From assembly GCF_039830095.1 (NCBI RefSeq), contig NZ_CP142435.1, positions 1,426,001 to 1,490,000 on the forward strand: 64,000 bases of DNA, in the 5' to 3' direction. Source of the DNA: Dolosigranulum savutiense (GTDB lineage Bacteria; Bacillota; Bacilli; Lactobacillales; Carnobacteriaceae_A). A program made the position numbers and the translations under genes. The notes beneath the pieces were generated by a model that ran no database searches, was not told where the DNA came from, and was given only the letters and a program-made list of their open reading frames with translations. How positions within the stretch are numbered: the first letter of the stretch is position 1; every line of letters starts with the position of its first letter. Of this stretch, positions 1 through 9,200 are shown in pieces.

Positions 1-621
1 ATCATCAACAGTATCTAAAGTAGATGGATTAATATCTAAGACAGTTACGTTGGCGCGCATTCCATGGGCGATTCGAGCCGCATTCATCCCAACAACACCA
101 CCACCAATGATAACAACATTCGCGCGACGGACACCAGGTACAGCACCTAAGAAAATACCTTTACCGCCATGAACTTTTTCCAAGTGGTGAGCGCCAGCTT
201 GGACCGCCATTCGTCCTGCTACTTCACTCATCGGTGTTAGTAGCGGAAGTTTGCTATCTTTTTCAATAGTTTCATAGGCAATAGCCGTTACACCACTATC
301 AATCAGTTTTTGAGTTAAGCCTTCTGCTGCTGCTAAGTGTAAGTACGTAAATAAAATTAAGCCATCGTAGAAATATTGATACTCAGACTCAAGTGGTTCT
401 TTCACTTTCACGACCATTTCTGCTGTCCACACTTCCTCGGCACTATCGCAAATTTTTGCGCCAGCTTCTCGGTAAGCTTCATCGGTAAAAGATGAGCCAA
501 GTCCAGCATTTGTCTCAATCCAGACCTCATGACCATCATGTACCAATTCCTTCACATTATCTGGGGTCATTGCTACTCGATTTTCTAAATTTTTAATCTC
601 TTTAGGGACACCAATTTTCAT
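1..621 (-). CDS. ald: Alanine dehydrogenase, 5' part (C-terminus outside window)
   Basis: Read on the minus strand from ATG at 621, the protein begins [20 protein letters not shown], the typical N-terminus of L-alanine dehydrogenase (NAD-dependent, L-alanine to pyruvate plus ammonia, cytosolic). Further on are the substrate-region motif around [19 protein letters not shown] and the start of the Rossmann fold ([17 protein letters not shown]). All 207 codons in the window are open and the frame continues past base 1, so about 160 residues are missing. A clear Shine-Dalgarno (GGAGGA) lies just upstream of the ATG. It is divergent from the next gene. The family assignment is secure because the N-terminal motif is distinctive; transhydrogenase alpha subunits share the fold but not this start. 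Confidence 0.93.
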   Translation of the reverse strand, partial: MKIGVPKEIKNLENRVAMTPDNVKELVHDGHEVWIETNAGLGSSFTDEAYREAGAKICDSAEEVWTAEMVVKVKEPLESEYQYFYDGLILFTYLHLAAAEGLTQKLIDSGVTAIAYETIEKDSKLPLLTPMSEVAGRMAVQAGAHHLEKVHGGKGIFLGAVPGVRRANVVIIGGGVVGMNAARIAHGMRANVTVLDINPSTLDTVDD

Positions 622-723
622 TATTATTCCTCCTTCAGCAGCTTCAGTCTAACACACATATGACCGCTTTCAAAAGAAAAGCACTCATAGTATGGTATAA
701 TATGATAACTAGGAGGGAATAAT

Positions 724-1362
724 ATGAAACAAGTATTTAAATCCAGTGTGTATGCAATTTTTGATATCGATGGTTTGGATGAAAGAATGGCGGCGATTCG
801 CGCTGAGATTCAACCGGTCTTCCAAGCGATTGGGGATAAGTTTCAGCCAGATGTGAATGAACAACTCAATATGAATGGCATCTTCCATATTGCGCAGCAT
901 GCCCGTCGTACGAAGAATCCACCGTCTAGTACATGGTGTGCAATGGGTGGCGATTCTCGGGGCTATAAGAAGTATCCACATCTGCAAGTTCAGGTCAATG
1001 GGGATTATATTTTTGTCGGATTGGCTTTAATCGACAATCCGAATTATGAAGCTGAGATGATTCATGATTTGTTGGTGAACCGTCTGACTTGGCAAGGTCT
1101 TCCCGAAGATGTTGTCCTTATTCCAGATCATACAAAAGAAGCGTATAAGCCTTTCACGGAAGAAACGATGGAACATGTGTTACAACGCGTACTCGAGGTC
1201 AAAAAAGGCGAAATCATGATTGGACGAGTTATTGAGCCGGGAAGTGACTTGTTGGAGGATGCGACTGAACAAATCGCCTTTATAAAGGCGAGCATTGATT
1301 TGATTTTACCGCTTTATGCACAAACCTTGCAAACTTATCGAAGAGCGGAAGAAATAGAATAA
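724..1362 (+). CDS. DUF1054 (YktB/UPF0637) family protein
   Basis: The 212-residue protein matches what I know of the Bacillus YktB family (DUF1054): full family length, the N-terminal FDIDGLDERMAAIR, the central ARRTKNPPSSTWCAMG and the HLQVQVNGDYIFVGLALID strand region. The function of the family is not established, and there is no signal peptide or membrane segment, so it should be cytosolic. The ATG at 724 has a strong AGGAGGG site 7 bases upstream, and a TATAAT (696-701) lies just before it, although no good -35 is visible. It stands alone between the divergent ald and the separately promoted gldA. Confidence 0.85.
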   Translation: MKQVFKSSVYAIFDIDGLDERMAAIRAEIQPVFQAIGDKFQPDVNEQLNMNGIFHIAQHARRTKNPPSSTWCAMGGDSRGYKKYPHLQVQVNGDYIFVGLALIDNPNYEAEMIHDLLVNRLTWQGLPEDVVLIPDHTKEAYKPFTEETMEHVLQRVLEVKKGEIMIGRVIEPGSDLLEDATEQIAFIKASIDLILPLYAQTLQTYRRAEEIE

Positions 1363-1445
1363 TCCTACGATATTAACAAGTTATCTATGAATTAATAAGT
1401 TTACTTGAAAACGCCACCTGTATATATGTGATGAGAACGTAATGG

Positions 1446-1474
1446 TTGATTTATCCGTTAGTCTACATTATAAT
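1446..1474 (+). promoter_or_regulatory. Probable sigma-A promoter of gldA
   Basis: TTGATT at 1446-1451 and TATAAT at 1469-1474 are separated by 17 bases, a near-consensus housekeeping promoter. It lies about 100 bases upstream of the glycerol dehydrogenase start, in the 214-base gap after the DUF1054 gene. Confidence 0.6.
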
Positions 1475-1576
1475 AAATGTGTAGATAATTAAAAATGACA
1501 ACTTCAGATAGAAGTGAATGCCCTATTCGTTCATTTAGTAGGGAATGAACTTAACTATGAAAAGGAGCGGTTTTAA

Positions 1577-2710
1577 ATGAGAAAAGCATTTATTAGTCCA
1601 ACAAAGTATGTTCAAGGTGAAGATGAACTTAAAAACTTAGGATATTACGTTAGCCAGTTTGGTAAAAAAGCGCTCATCGTTGGAAAAGATGAAGATATCG
1701 AGCGTGTTCGTGAGAAACTTGACTTTACGAAAGATAAATTTAATATCGAATTTGTTGATGCAAATTTCCAAGGTGAAGTTACTCGCAATGAAATTGAGCG
1801 CCTACAAACATTACAGGAAGAACATAATTGTGATGCGGTTGTCGGTCTCGGTGGTGGGAAAGCATGTGATACGGCTAAATGTGTAGCAGAGGGGAAGCAT
1901 GTTATTATTGCCCCAACAATTGTAGCCCAAGATGCACCGACGAGTCACTCAGCCGTTGTTTATCATGAAGATGGCTCATTCGATGACTATGCATATTTTG
2001 AAAGCAGCCCATCAGTTATTCTTATCGATACTACTGTGATAGCTAATGCGCCGACACGCTTCTTATTAGCAGGTATGGGCGATGCGCTGGCAACATACTT
2101 CGAAGCACGAGCAACGCGTCGTTCGTATTCCAATGTAAATGCCGGCTTGCCAAACGGTGTACGAGGAGGAGCAGCTGATGAGGCGAAAGGAACCAATGCT
2201 GCCTTTGCTTTAGCAAAACTATCTTATGAAATGCTGCTCGAGCACGGAAAAGCCGCTAAAATTGCCTCTGATATAAATCAAGTAACACCTGCATTAGAAG
2301 ATATCATTGAGACAAATGTTCTACTGTCAGGTTTAGGTTTTGAGAGCGGTGGACTGGCAGCCGTACATGCGATTTACAATGGTATTTCCATTCTCCATGA
2401 AAAATATGATGCACTACATGGCGAAATTGTCAGTTTCGGAACACTTTGCCAGCTTGTATTGGAGAATGCACCAAAAGAAGAACTAGAAGAAGTGATGGCT
2501 TTCCAAGCGTCAGTCGGCTTACCAATGACCTTAGCAGATATTGGTCTTGATGAGATTACTGATGAAGAATTGCAAGCAGTTGCAGAGAAGGCTCTTATTC
2601 CAGAAGAATCTATTCACGCTATGCCATTCGATGTCACTGTTGAGGCCGTTAAAGCAGCTATTCTTACCGCAGACAAGCTAGGCCAAGCTTATAAAGAGAA
2701 CCACCAATAA
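1577..2710 (+). CDS. gldA: Glycerol dehydrogenase (iron/zinc-containing ADH family)
   Basis: The 377-residue protein is an NAD-dependent glycerol dehydrogenase (glycerol to dihydroxyacetone, cytosolic). Visible landmarks are the nucleotide-binding glycine stretch VVGLGGGKACDTAK (residues about 88-101), the APTIVAQDAPTSHSAVVYHEDG segment typical of GldA, and the probable metal ligands D169, H264 and H281 (known positions in the family are one Asp and two His in this order). Length is normal. The ATG has an AAGGAG ribosome site. It appears monocistronic, with its own promoter and a hairpin after the stop. No dihydroxyacetone kinase genes are adjacent, so the downstream route is not visible here. 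Confidence 0.93.
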   Translation: MRKAFISPTKYVQGEDELKNLGYYVSQFGKKALIVGKDEDIERVREKLDFTKDKFNIEFVDANFQGEVTRNEIERLQTLQEEHNCDAVVGLGGGKACDTAKCVAEGKHVIIAPTIVAQDAPTSHSAVVYHEDGSFDDYAYFESSPSVILIDTTVIANAPTRFLLAGMGDALATYFEARATRRSYSNVNAGLPNGVRGGAADEAKGTNAAFALAKLSYEMLLEHGKAAKIASDINQVTPALEDIIETNVLLSGLGFESGGLAAVHAIYNGISILHEKYDALHGEIVSFGTLCQLVLENAPKEELEEVMAFQASVGLPMTLADIGLDEITDEELQAVAEKALIPEESIHAMPFDVTVEAVKAAILTADKLGQAYKENHQ

Positions 2711-2754
2711 TTGATTATTGCCTAACTTTTGGAGGTATCTGAATAGTTAAGAAG

Positions 2755-2809
2755 CAATCCTTGAAGTGAGAGCCTTGAAGCGAGAAAAGTGTCTCTTCTT
2801 CAAGGATTG
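2755..2809 (+). terminator. Inverted repeat after gldA, possible weak terminator
   Basis: CAATCCTTGAAG (2755-2766) pairs perfectly with CTTCAAGGATTG (2798-2809). The loop is 31 bases and the following T run is short (TTTGC), so it is either a weak intrinsic terminator or an mRNA-stabilising hairpin. Confidence 0.45.
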
Positions 2810-2872
2810 TTTGCTTATAGAGATTGCCTTTCATGATACAATTTATCTTTTATCAGAGGGTTATTCATATCT

Positions 2873-2902
2873 TTGGACAAATGGATACACCTATTATATA
2901 AT
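2873..2902 (+). promoter_or_regulatory. Probable promoter of the baeRF3 gene
   Basis: TTGGAC (2873-2878) and TATAAT (2897-2902) with an 18-base spacer, about 30 bases before the start codon at 2931. Confidence 0.6.
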
Positions 2903-2930
2903 GAATTAAATCATAAAAGGAGGCGCTAAC

Positions 2931-4049
2931 ATGAGAGAGTTATTTACATTTCCAACTGATATATTGTTGAGCGACGAACGGGAGTATTTGACGATAGCAA
3001 TAAACCGTGAAGAAGATGGATTTACTGCGGATAAAAAGCAGACCAAATTCGATAACTTAGTGAAAAAAGGCTACAGCTTGATTGAAGAGAAGCATGGGAA
3101 AGAAGTGGCTGAAGCGTATACTGAGCAGTTAAACACGGATTTTGTAAATCCGAGCTTCTGGCGATCAGTGAAAGCAAGTATTATTTTCTTTGTGACACCA
3201 GATGAGGTATTCTATTACAATTTAAGTGTTGATTTGACAGAAGATGCATACTTTGGTCAGCCCCATGTGAAGCCGGTTGTTAGAAACTTCCAATATGTTA
3301 GCTATTACCATGTTTTATGCCTAAGTCACGATAAGGTACGTTTATTTAACGGTCGAGGTAGCGAGCTGGAGGAAGTCGATTTCCCAGATGATGCGCCGAT
3401 TGATATAGATACAGCGTTAGGAACAGAATATTCTGGTGGTGAACTGAATCATGGCTCCTATGGTGATGGAGGCGATGCGGTTTATCATGGTCATAATGAG
3501 AAGAGTAAGGAAGACGAGATTGACCGTAAGCGTTTCTTCCGCGTGATTGATGACTATATTCACGAAAATTATACGGCACCAACAGGACTACCACTTGTTT
3601 TATTCGGCTTAACGCAAAATATTGCTGACTTCAGAGAGATTTCTAAAAATCCAAAATTAGACCAGGAAACTCAGATTGAAAGTTCACCACGTCGCTTAAA
3701 AGCGACAGAAGTAGCCGAAAAAGCAGGCGATATTGTTGAAGAGATTATCTCCAAACGGTACAATCAATTAGTCAAGACATTTGAAGAAACTTCTCCTGAA
3801 TATAGCCTAGGGGAACAATATCAAGATTTAGCGACAGCCAGTGTTGAAGGACGAATTGATACGTTATTGATTACAGATCATTATCAAGTGGATGGCTCGA
3901 TTGATGAGAGCGGTCAGTTCCAAGCTGAAGGGAAGAATTTTGTCGATGATTTAATTATTCATGTCTTGCGCACAAAAGGGGACATTTACGTCTTAGCTGA
4001 CGAGGAAATGCCAGCAGATACTCATATTGCTGCTTTGCTTAGATACTAA
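2931..4049 (+). CDS. Bacterial archaeo-eukaryotic release factor family 3 (baeRF3) protein
   Basis: The 372-residue protein resembles the bacterial eRF1/Pelota-like proteins grouped as baeRF family 3. Recognisable parts are the FWRSVKASIIFFVTPDEVFYYNL strand region, a central HGSYGDGGDAVYHGHNEKSKEDEID linker followed by RKRFFRVIDDYIHE, and a C-terminal domain ending in IHVLRTKGDIYVLADEEMP. This last part resembles the L7Ae-like third domain of eRF1/Dom34. By family analogy it may act on stalled ribosomes or in nucleic-acid or protein stress, but its role is not known. An AGGAGGCG ribosome site precedes the ATG. It has its own promoter and a strong terminator and is not part of an operon. Confidence 0.72.
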   Translation: MRELFTFPTDILLSDEREYLTIAINREEDGFTADKKQTKFDNLVKKGYSLIEEKHGKEVAEAYTEQLNTDFVNPSFWRSVKASIIFFVTPDEVFYYNLSVDLTEDAYFGQPHVKPVVRNFQYVSYYHVLCLSHDKVRLFNGRGSELEEVDFPDDAPIDIDTALGTEYSGGELNHGSYGDGGDAVYHGHNEKSKEDEIDRKRFFRVIDDYIHENYTAPTGLPLVLFGLTQNIADFREISKNPKLDQETQIESSPRRLKATEVAEKAGDIVEEIISKRYNQLVKTFEETSPEYSLGEQYQDLATASVEGRIDTLLITDHYQVDGSIDESGQFQAEGKNFVDDLIIHVLRTKGDIYVLADEEMPADTHIAALLRY

Positions 4050-4074
4050 AATATATATTTAAATATAAAAAAGA

Positions 4075-4110
4075 GGGAAGAGTTCCAGTTTTGGAGTTCT
4101 TCCCGTTTTT
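4075..4110. terminator. Intrinsic terminator between baeRF3 and the DUF421 gene
   Basis: A 13-pair stem (GGGAAGAGTTCCA, 4075-4087, with TGGAGTTCTTCCC, 4092-4104, two G-U pairs) with a 4-base loop is followed by TTTTT. An A-rich run on the other side suggests it also serves the convergent gene ending at 4124. Confidence 0.85.
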
Positions 4111-4123
4111 ATCAGTTAATTAA

Positions 4124-4663
4124 TTAATCTTGTCCCGGCACGTGGGCATTTTCAAGAGTTGACTTCGCTTCAGATTCAGGGGTATGTTCATTTCGATCCA
4201 CCACTGAAATGGTTCCTTCTGACTCTAAGACAATGGCAAAGACTTCATCGAATGAACTGTAATTTTCAGTTCGTGCTTTTTCGTAAAGTTCCTTTTCTGT
4301 AATACGTTCTTTTTTCATAGCTTGATAGTTGAAGTGGCCATCGTAGTATAAGAGAGCAGGTTTAAACTTCACCCAGTCTGCGAATTTGTCGGATCGCACC
4401 GCAATAAAGGTAACAATATATTGCAAGGTAATCATCAATGAGAAGGCAAACATGGCTTCAAGTAACGATAAGTCAGGATTGGTCATAACGCCCGATAGAA
4501 TCGAACCGAGCGAAATCGTAATAATAAAGTCGAACGAATTTAACTTCGACAGCGACCGCTTACCGGAAATTCGAATAATAAAAATGATGGCAATATAGGC
4601 CAAAATCCCCTTTATAAAAATATCGCCTAACACACTATAATCATTTGGTAACATAAATCTCAT
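4124..4663 (-). CDS. DUF421 (YetF/YdfS-type) membrane protein
   Basis: The 179-residue protein has three hydrophobic segments (about residues 12-30, 46-60 and 68-88) and then a cytosolic domain. The signature ISGKRSLSKLNSFDFIITISLGSILSGVMTNP between the first two segments, and KPALLYYDGHFN after the third, are characteristic of the DUF421/YetF family. Bacillus members are membrane proteins linked to spore or stress biology, but no biochemical activity is established. It is convergent with the baeRF3 gene and divergent from rpsD. The acidic C-terminal tail (EHTPESEAKSTLENAHVPGQD) is not part of the conserved domain. Confidence 0.82.
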   Translation of the reverse strand: MRFMLPNDYSVLGDIFIKGILAYIAIIFIIRISGKRSLSKLNSFDFIITISLGSILSGVMTNPDLSLLEAMFAFSLMITLQYIVTFIAVRSDKFADWVKFKPALLYYDGHFNYQAMKKERITEKELYEKARTENYSSFDEVFAIVLESEGTISVVDRNEHTPESEAKSTLENAHVPGQD

Positions 4664-4741
4664 CCTTTTATTATATTTTTTTCAGTTTACCATGATAGAT
4701 GTTGAGGCGCAATACGAAATGTAAAATAGTTGAAATAGAAT

Positions 4742-4770
4742 TTGTTTTTCTGTCTTACTCATGATATAAT
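4742..4770 (+). promoter_or_regulatory. Probable rpsD promoter
   Basis: TTGTTT (4742-4747), 17-base spacer, TATAAT (4765-4770). Transcription from here would give a leader of roughly 178 bases before the rpsD ATG. Confidence 0.6.
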
Positions 4771-4776
4771 GATTAT

Positions 4777-4954
4777 TGTGTAAAATAATGCAGCGTGGAG
4801 CGATGAAGTCGTCAACAGTTCGTTGCTTACGTAAATTGCGTAAGCGAATGAGTAACTTGCGGCTGCAATAAGCGAAAATTAAAACGAACTGCACGAGCAT
4901 TGAGTTCCAGACCGTTATTTTACTCCAAAAAAATTAATTGGAGGACGAATAGTT
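4777..4954 (+). ncRNA. Structured 5' leader of rpsD (candidate S4 autoregulatory leader)
   Basis: The long untranslated stretch before rpsD contains a perfect 7-pair hairpin (GCTTACG 4825-4831 with CGTAAGC 4839-4845) and GC-richer segments that contrast with the AT-rich DNA upstream. In Bacillus subtilis ribosomal protein S4 is known to repress its own mRNA through the leader. The position and length here fit the same control, but I could not fold the RNA or compare it with the known pseudoknot. Confidence 0.45.
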
Positions 4955-5560
4955 ATGGCACGATATACAGGATCAACTTGGAAAAAATCTCGTCGTTTAG
5001 GGATTTCACTTTCAGGAACAGGAAAAGAATTAGCACGCCGTCCGTACGCACCAGGACAACACGGCCCAACTAGCCGTACAAAATTATCTGAGTACGGGTT
5101 GCAATTAAAAGAGAAACAGAAATTACGTTTCTTATACGGAATGAACGAACGTCAATTCCGCAACTTATTCAAAAAAGCAGGTAAAATCCGCGAAGGAAAA
5201 CATGGTACCAACTTCATGATTTTACTTGAGCGTCGTTTGGATAATGTGGTTTACCGTTTAGGATTAGCTTCAACACGCCGTCAAGCGCGTCAATTAGTTA
5301 ACCACGGTCACATTACAGTTAACGGTAAACGTGTAGACATCCCTTCTTACTCTGTTGAAGTAGGCGAAGTGATTGGTGTTCGTGAAAAATCACGTGACTT
5401 AGTAGTGATCAAAGAATCATTAGAATCACTTTACGGTCGCCCAGAATTTGTCACTTTCGATGAAGACAAATTAGAAGGTAGCTTAACACGTTACCCATTA
5501 CGTGAAGAAATGCCACAAGAAATTGAAGACTCATTCATCGTTGAGTTCTACAACAGATAA
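4955..5560 (+). CDS. rpsD: 30S ribosomal protein S4
   Basis: The 201-residue protein is a full-length S4, which nucleates assembly of the small ribosomal subunit by binding 16S rRNA. It starts [25 protein letters not shown], contains [11 protein letters not shown], and carries the S4 RNA-binding domain ([44 protein letters not shown], about residues 90-135). The zinc-binding cysteines found in some S4 proteins are absent, as in the C-minus type. A GGAGGA site precedes the ATG. It is a single-gene unit with a leader and a strong terminator, and marks the left border of the accessory island. Confidence 0.98.
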   Translation: MARYTGSTWKKSRRLGISLSGTGKELARRPYAPGQHGPTSRTKLSEYGLQLKEKQKLRFLYGMNERQFRNLFKKAGKIREGKHGTNFMILLERRLDNVVYRLGLASTRRQARQLVNHGHITVNGKRVDIPSYSVEVGEVIGVREKSRDLVVIKESLESLYGRPEFVTFDEDKLEGSLTRYPLREEMPQEIEDSFIVEFYNR

Positions 5561-5573
5561 TCAAACAAATAAC

Positions 5574-5615
5574 GATAAAAAAGCAGCTCACTGGTCAGTG
5601 GGCTGCTTTTTTATC
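5574..5615. terminator. Intrinsic terminator of rpsD
   Basis: GCAGCTCACTG and CAGTGGGCTGC form a stem flanked by an A run on the left and TTTTTT on the right, with outer pairing GATAAAAAA / TTTTTTATC. It is strong and potentially bidirectional. Confidence 0.9.
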
Positions 5616-5665
5616 GTGCTGTATCCAGAACGGGGATAAATTAGATGTAATAAATCCTTGAAAAT

Positions 5666-5899
5666 GTAAGCGCCCATGATTTAGGCGACTAGTTCCACCA
5701 CAAACAATCCTCTAAAATAGTTAATGTAAGGCAAAACTATTGAGAGGATTTTTTGTATGGCAAAACCAGAAATTATCAAAGTAACACAGACAAAGACTCA
5801 CTCCGAAAAACTTAACTCCACTCAAATTATGAGTATCAAAACACGTGGATTGTCCCTTATGGTATATGACTGTATCTCTTTTAAATCATGAGCGCTTAC
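5666..5899. mobile_element. 234-bp MITE-like element or internally deleted IS
   Basis: GTAAGCGCCCATGATTTA at 5666-5683 is repeated in inverted orientation at 5882-5899 with one mismatch in 18 (its reverse complement has T for the ninth base). The 234-bp interval contains only a 44-codon reading frame. This is the architecture of a non-autonomous element bounded by terminal inverted repeats. No exact target-site duplication is visible (AAAAT to the left, CATAC to the right). It sits directly after the rpsD terminator, at the left edge of the surface-protein island. Confidence 0.6.
5757..5891 (+). pseudogene. 44-codon open frame inside the MITE-like element
   Basis: An ATG at 5757 with an upstream GAGAGGA site opens a 44-residue frame beginning MAKPEIIKVTQTKTHSEKLN and ending at TGA 5889-5891, inside the right terminal repeat. 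It is lysine-rich at first and then changes character (TRGLSLMVYDCISFKS). This would fit the two ends of a transposase gene joined by an internal deletion. I do not recognise the family, and it could equally be chance. Confidence 0.35.
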
Positions 5900-6172
5900 C
5901 ATACTTTGAAATATTGTGTAGAAATATTTTACTTATAGGTAGAAAGTTAATATATATTATTTAAATAGTCTTGCACTAGTTATAATAATTCGACAGTATT
6001 ATTTTAATAGGAAATAAGGGATAGTCATTCATTAGAAGGAAGTAATATTTTTTATATAATATCTATTTTTTTAAAAAATATTTCAAATTTTAATAGTGTT
6101 TTTGATTTTTTTAAGTTAAAATAATAAAATGCAACAAAAAGACAATTATTTTATCAGTGTTGTATAAAACAA

Positions 6173-6202
6173 TTGTCAAAAAATAACTGGATATTTTGTA
6201 AT
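6173..6202 (+). promoter_or_regulatory. Candidate promoter of the M26 protease gene
   Basis: TTGTCA (6173-6178), 18-base spacer, TGTAAT (6197-6202), about 45 bases before the start codon. A 7-base inverted repeat GACAATT (6141-6147) / AATTGTC (6171-6177) overlaps the -35 and could be an operator. The rest of 5900-6172 is very AT-rich and I see no gene in it. Confidence 0.4.
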
Positions 6203-6247
6203 TGAGAGGAACAATTTACAAGCCCAGTAGTAAAATGGAGGAATTAA

Positions 6248-9200
6248 ATGGTCAGTAAGAATAATAAAGGGGAGTTATTCCACAAACAGGCTAATCAAGC
6301 AAAACGCTATACATTAAAGAAACTTAGTGTAGGGGTAGCATCTGTTGCCATTGGAGTCATTGTATTTTTATCTCACTCACAAAGTGTAAGTGCTGATGAA
6401 TTAATTAGTAGTGAAATAGTTAGTACAAGTGATAATGGTAAGCATATGGAGTCTGATAATTCGATTAGCGAAGTATCAGAGAATTTTGAAGAAAAGAATT
6501 TAGGTGATTACTACGTTGGTAGTGAAGATGAAGCCAACGCAACGGCTGAAGAATTTGAAAAAAGTGAAATACTTGGTAAATTAGTTGAGCCGAAACAGTA
6601 TAGTAATAGTGGCTTAACTGTTGAAGAAGAGCCTGCATTGACTGCTCCAACCTTGACTCAAACAGGGGTAGAGAAGAATGAACTCGCTCGGACAGTACAC
6701 CTCTCGTATCCATTAAATAATCCGATGCATTTAGAGACTAGAGGGACTGCTCATGTTAAAAAGGCTGGGGCAACTGTTAAACTGGAAAATGCTAAAGTTC
6801 AAGATTATAGAGAAGCCACGATAAAATATATCACTTTTGGGACTGATCCAGATTTAAAACAGGAACAGATTAACTATTATGTAAATGCTATTAATTCAGT
6901 AACATCTGACATCAATTTTCAGGCAAAAATCGATGAGATACTGAATTTACGTCAAGCAGAAAAACTCTTGGAGAAAGCTAAAAAATCTGAAACATTCCGA
7001 GAAAAACGGCTTAAAGAGACTCAATTTTTACTTAAAGGAGTTACAAATGATAGTGTACAAGATAAGAAAGATGCTATATTTGAAGAATTAAATAAGTTAG
7101 AAAGAAAACAAACTCCTTCGCCATCTGATGACAAAGAGAACAAACCGGAAGATAGTTTTGAAAGTACGCGTGAAGAGATTTCTAAAGAGTTTGCCCAATT
7201 AACAATAAAATTCAATAATTTAGAAGTGGATACTTCAAGGAAACGAATTGCTACAGATGAATATAAGATATTATATAATCGTGTGGATAAGTTATTGGCT
7301 AAATGGGAAAAATTAGCATCAACTGAAGCAGGGAAAAGTACTGCAAGAGGAACTCGAGATTTACTTAAGAACTATACTGCTGATGGAACTGCATCGCATA
7401 AATTAGAGGATACTTTCGAAAGTAAGCGAGAAGAGGTATCTAAAGGTCTTGCTCAATTAACAACACAATTCAATAACTTAAAAGTGGATAGTTCTGGGAA
7501 ACGAATTACTACAGATGAATATAAGGCATTATATAATCGTGTGGAGAAGTTATTGGCTAAATGGGAAGAATTAGCATCAATTGAAGCAGAGAAAAGTACT
7601 GCGAGAGGAACTCGAGATCTACTTAAGAACTTTATTGCTGAAGGAATTGCTAAAAAAATTGAGTTAAAATCAATTGAACAGACAACCCTTGTTAAACGAG
7701 AAGCGAATGGTGAACTAACCGAGTTGAGCCAATTAACGGAAGCACCAAAAGATCTGTCTCATTACTTTATCAAGGCGAAGATGACGCATTTAAAAGATGT
7801 GGTGATGCCCGTAGAAAGTATTAAAGAAGTGACAATTGAGGGGCAGGCGGTTTATGAAGTCACTGCTCGTGCAGCTGAATTGGTTCATAAAGTAGACGGC
7901 GCGTACAAAGAAGGCACGGTCTTATATGTAAACAAATATCAGGCCCCTCATGGAGAAGTATATTATGATTTTGGTGACTTAATCAAAGCGATGCAAGCCA
8001 ATCTAGGGGGAACATTCCAGCTCGGACGCACAATTTCAGCCGGAGAGATTGCAAAGTTAGGTCATAAATCTTACGTATCGGGTCAATTTACTGGGCAATT
8101 AATTGGTACAAGAAATGGTAAACGGTACAGTATTACAGATCTTAAGCACCCATTATTTGAACGTATAAATCATGGCACGGTCCGTGATATTGACTTCAAG
8201 AATGTCCATATTGTCTACCCAGATTCGGGTTATGGCGATAACATCGCAACCGTCGCTCATGAATTGAAAAATCGCGGAGTCATTGAAAATGTGAATATTA
8301 CCGGCTACATTGAAGGACGCGATAATGTGTCTGGTTTTGTAAATTACGTTAATAGTCAGTCCCGTATTGAAAATGTCTCATTCCAAGGGCGTATTAAGTC
8401 TGTTGGCGGGAATTCTGTCAGTGGTGGAATTGCTGGTGAGAACAGAGAAGCGCTTGTGACACGAGCTTATGTAGACGCTCAGATGGATATGCACCGATCT
8501 AATGATTCAAGTTTACTGGTTGGAATAGTCATATCTAATCCGAATGGTTCCAGTGCCAAAACATGGGGAAAAGTCTCTCATTCGGTTGTAAAAGGGCATA
8601 TAAGAGCCAATATTCGCAAAAAATTAGCAGCTATAGCAACCTCTGCGTGGGGCTATGGAAATGTGGAAGAGATTGTCAGTTATGCCACTGTTCAAAATGG
8701 GTATGAATTATTTGGAAGTGATGGGCAGTTAGCAGACGGCTCCCCACAATACCAACTTATTCGTAAATTATACGGTGTTCAAGGCGTGAGTTCAGGGACT
8801 ATCCAAGGAGAAGATAAGCGCTTCAAGCGTTTGAGCACTGAAGAAGCGAATAAAAAGGTAGCGGACTACAGTATAACGGCGATGAGTCTGCTTAGCCAAG
8901 GAACACCTGCTGAGGAATTCAACCGAAGAGACAGCTATGAAGACACCCAAGGCTACCAAGCTCAACATGCTAGTCTGTATCAACTCGTTGAGAAACTGCA
9001 ACCTTTCTACAACCGGGAGTGGATTGTGAAAGAAGCCAATCAATTAGCAGAAAGTAACAAGCTACCGAGTTGGGCAGGAACTAAAACAGTTCAAGCCATT
9101 GTTCCGATGAAAGATAAGCAGTTTGTGATGGATAGCGGTGAGATGAATCGGGTGATGCTTCACTTCACCGATGGGACAAAGGTTGAATACAGCTTGAGTA

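Noticed and set aside
4682-4900. 72-codon minus-strand frame in the rpsD leader
   Set aside because: It is opposite the promoter and leader of rpsD, has no ribosome site and no recognisable features.
5661-5904. Target-site duplication around the MITE-like element
   Set aside because: The flanks AAAAT and CATAC do not match; TTGAAAAT and TTGAAATA nearby are similar but not adjacent to the ends.
6248-6720. LPXTG-type anchor near the N-terminus of the M26 protease
   Set aside because: No LPXT sequence followed by hydrophobic segments is present in the first 160 residues, nor at the C-terminus.
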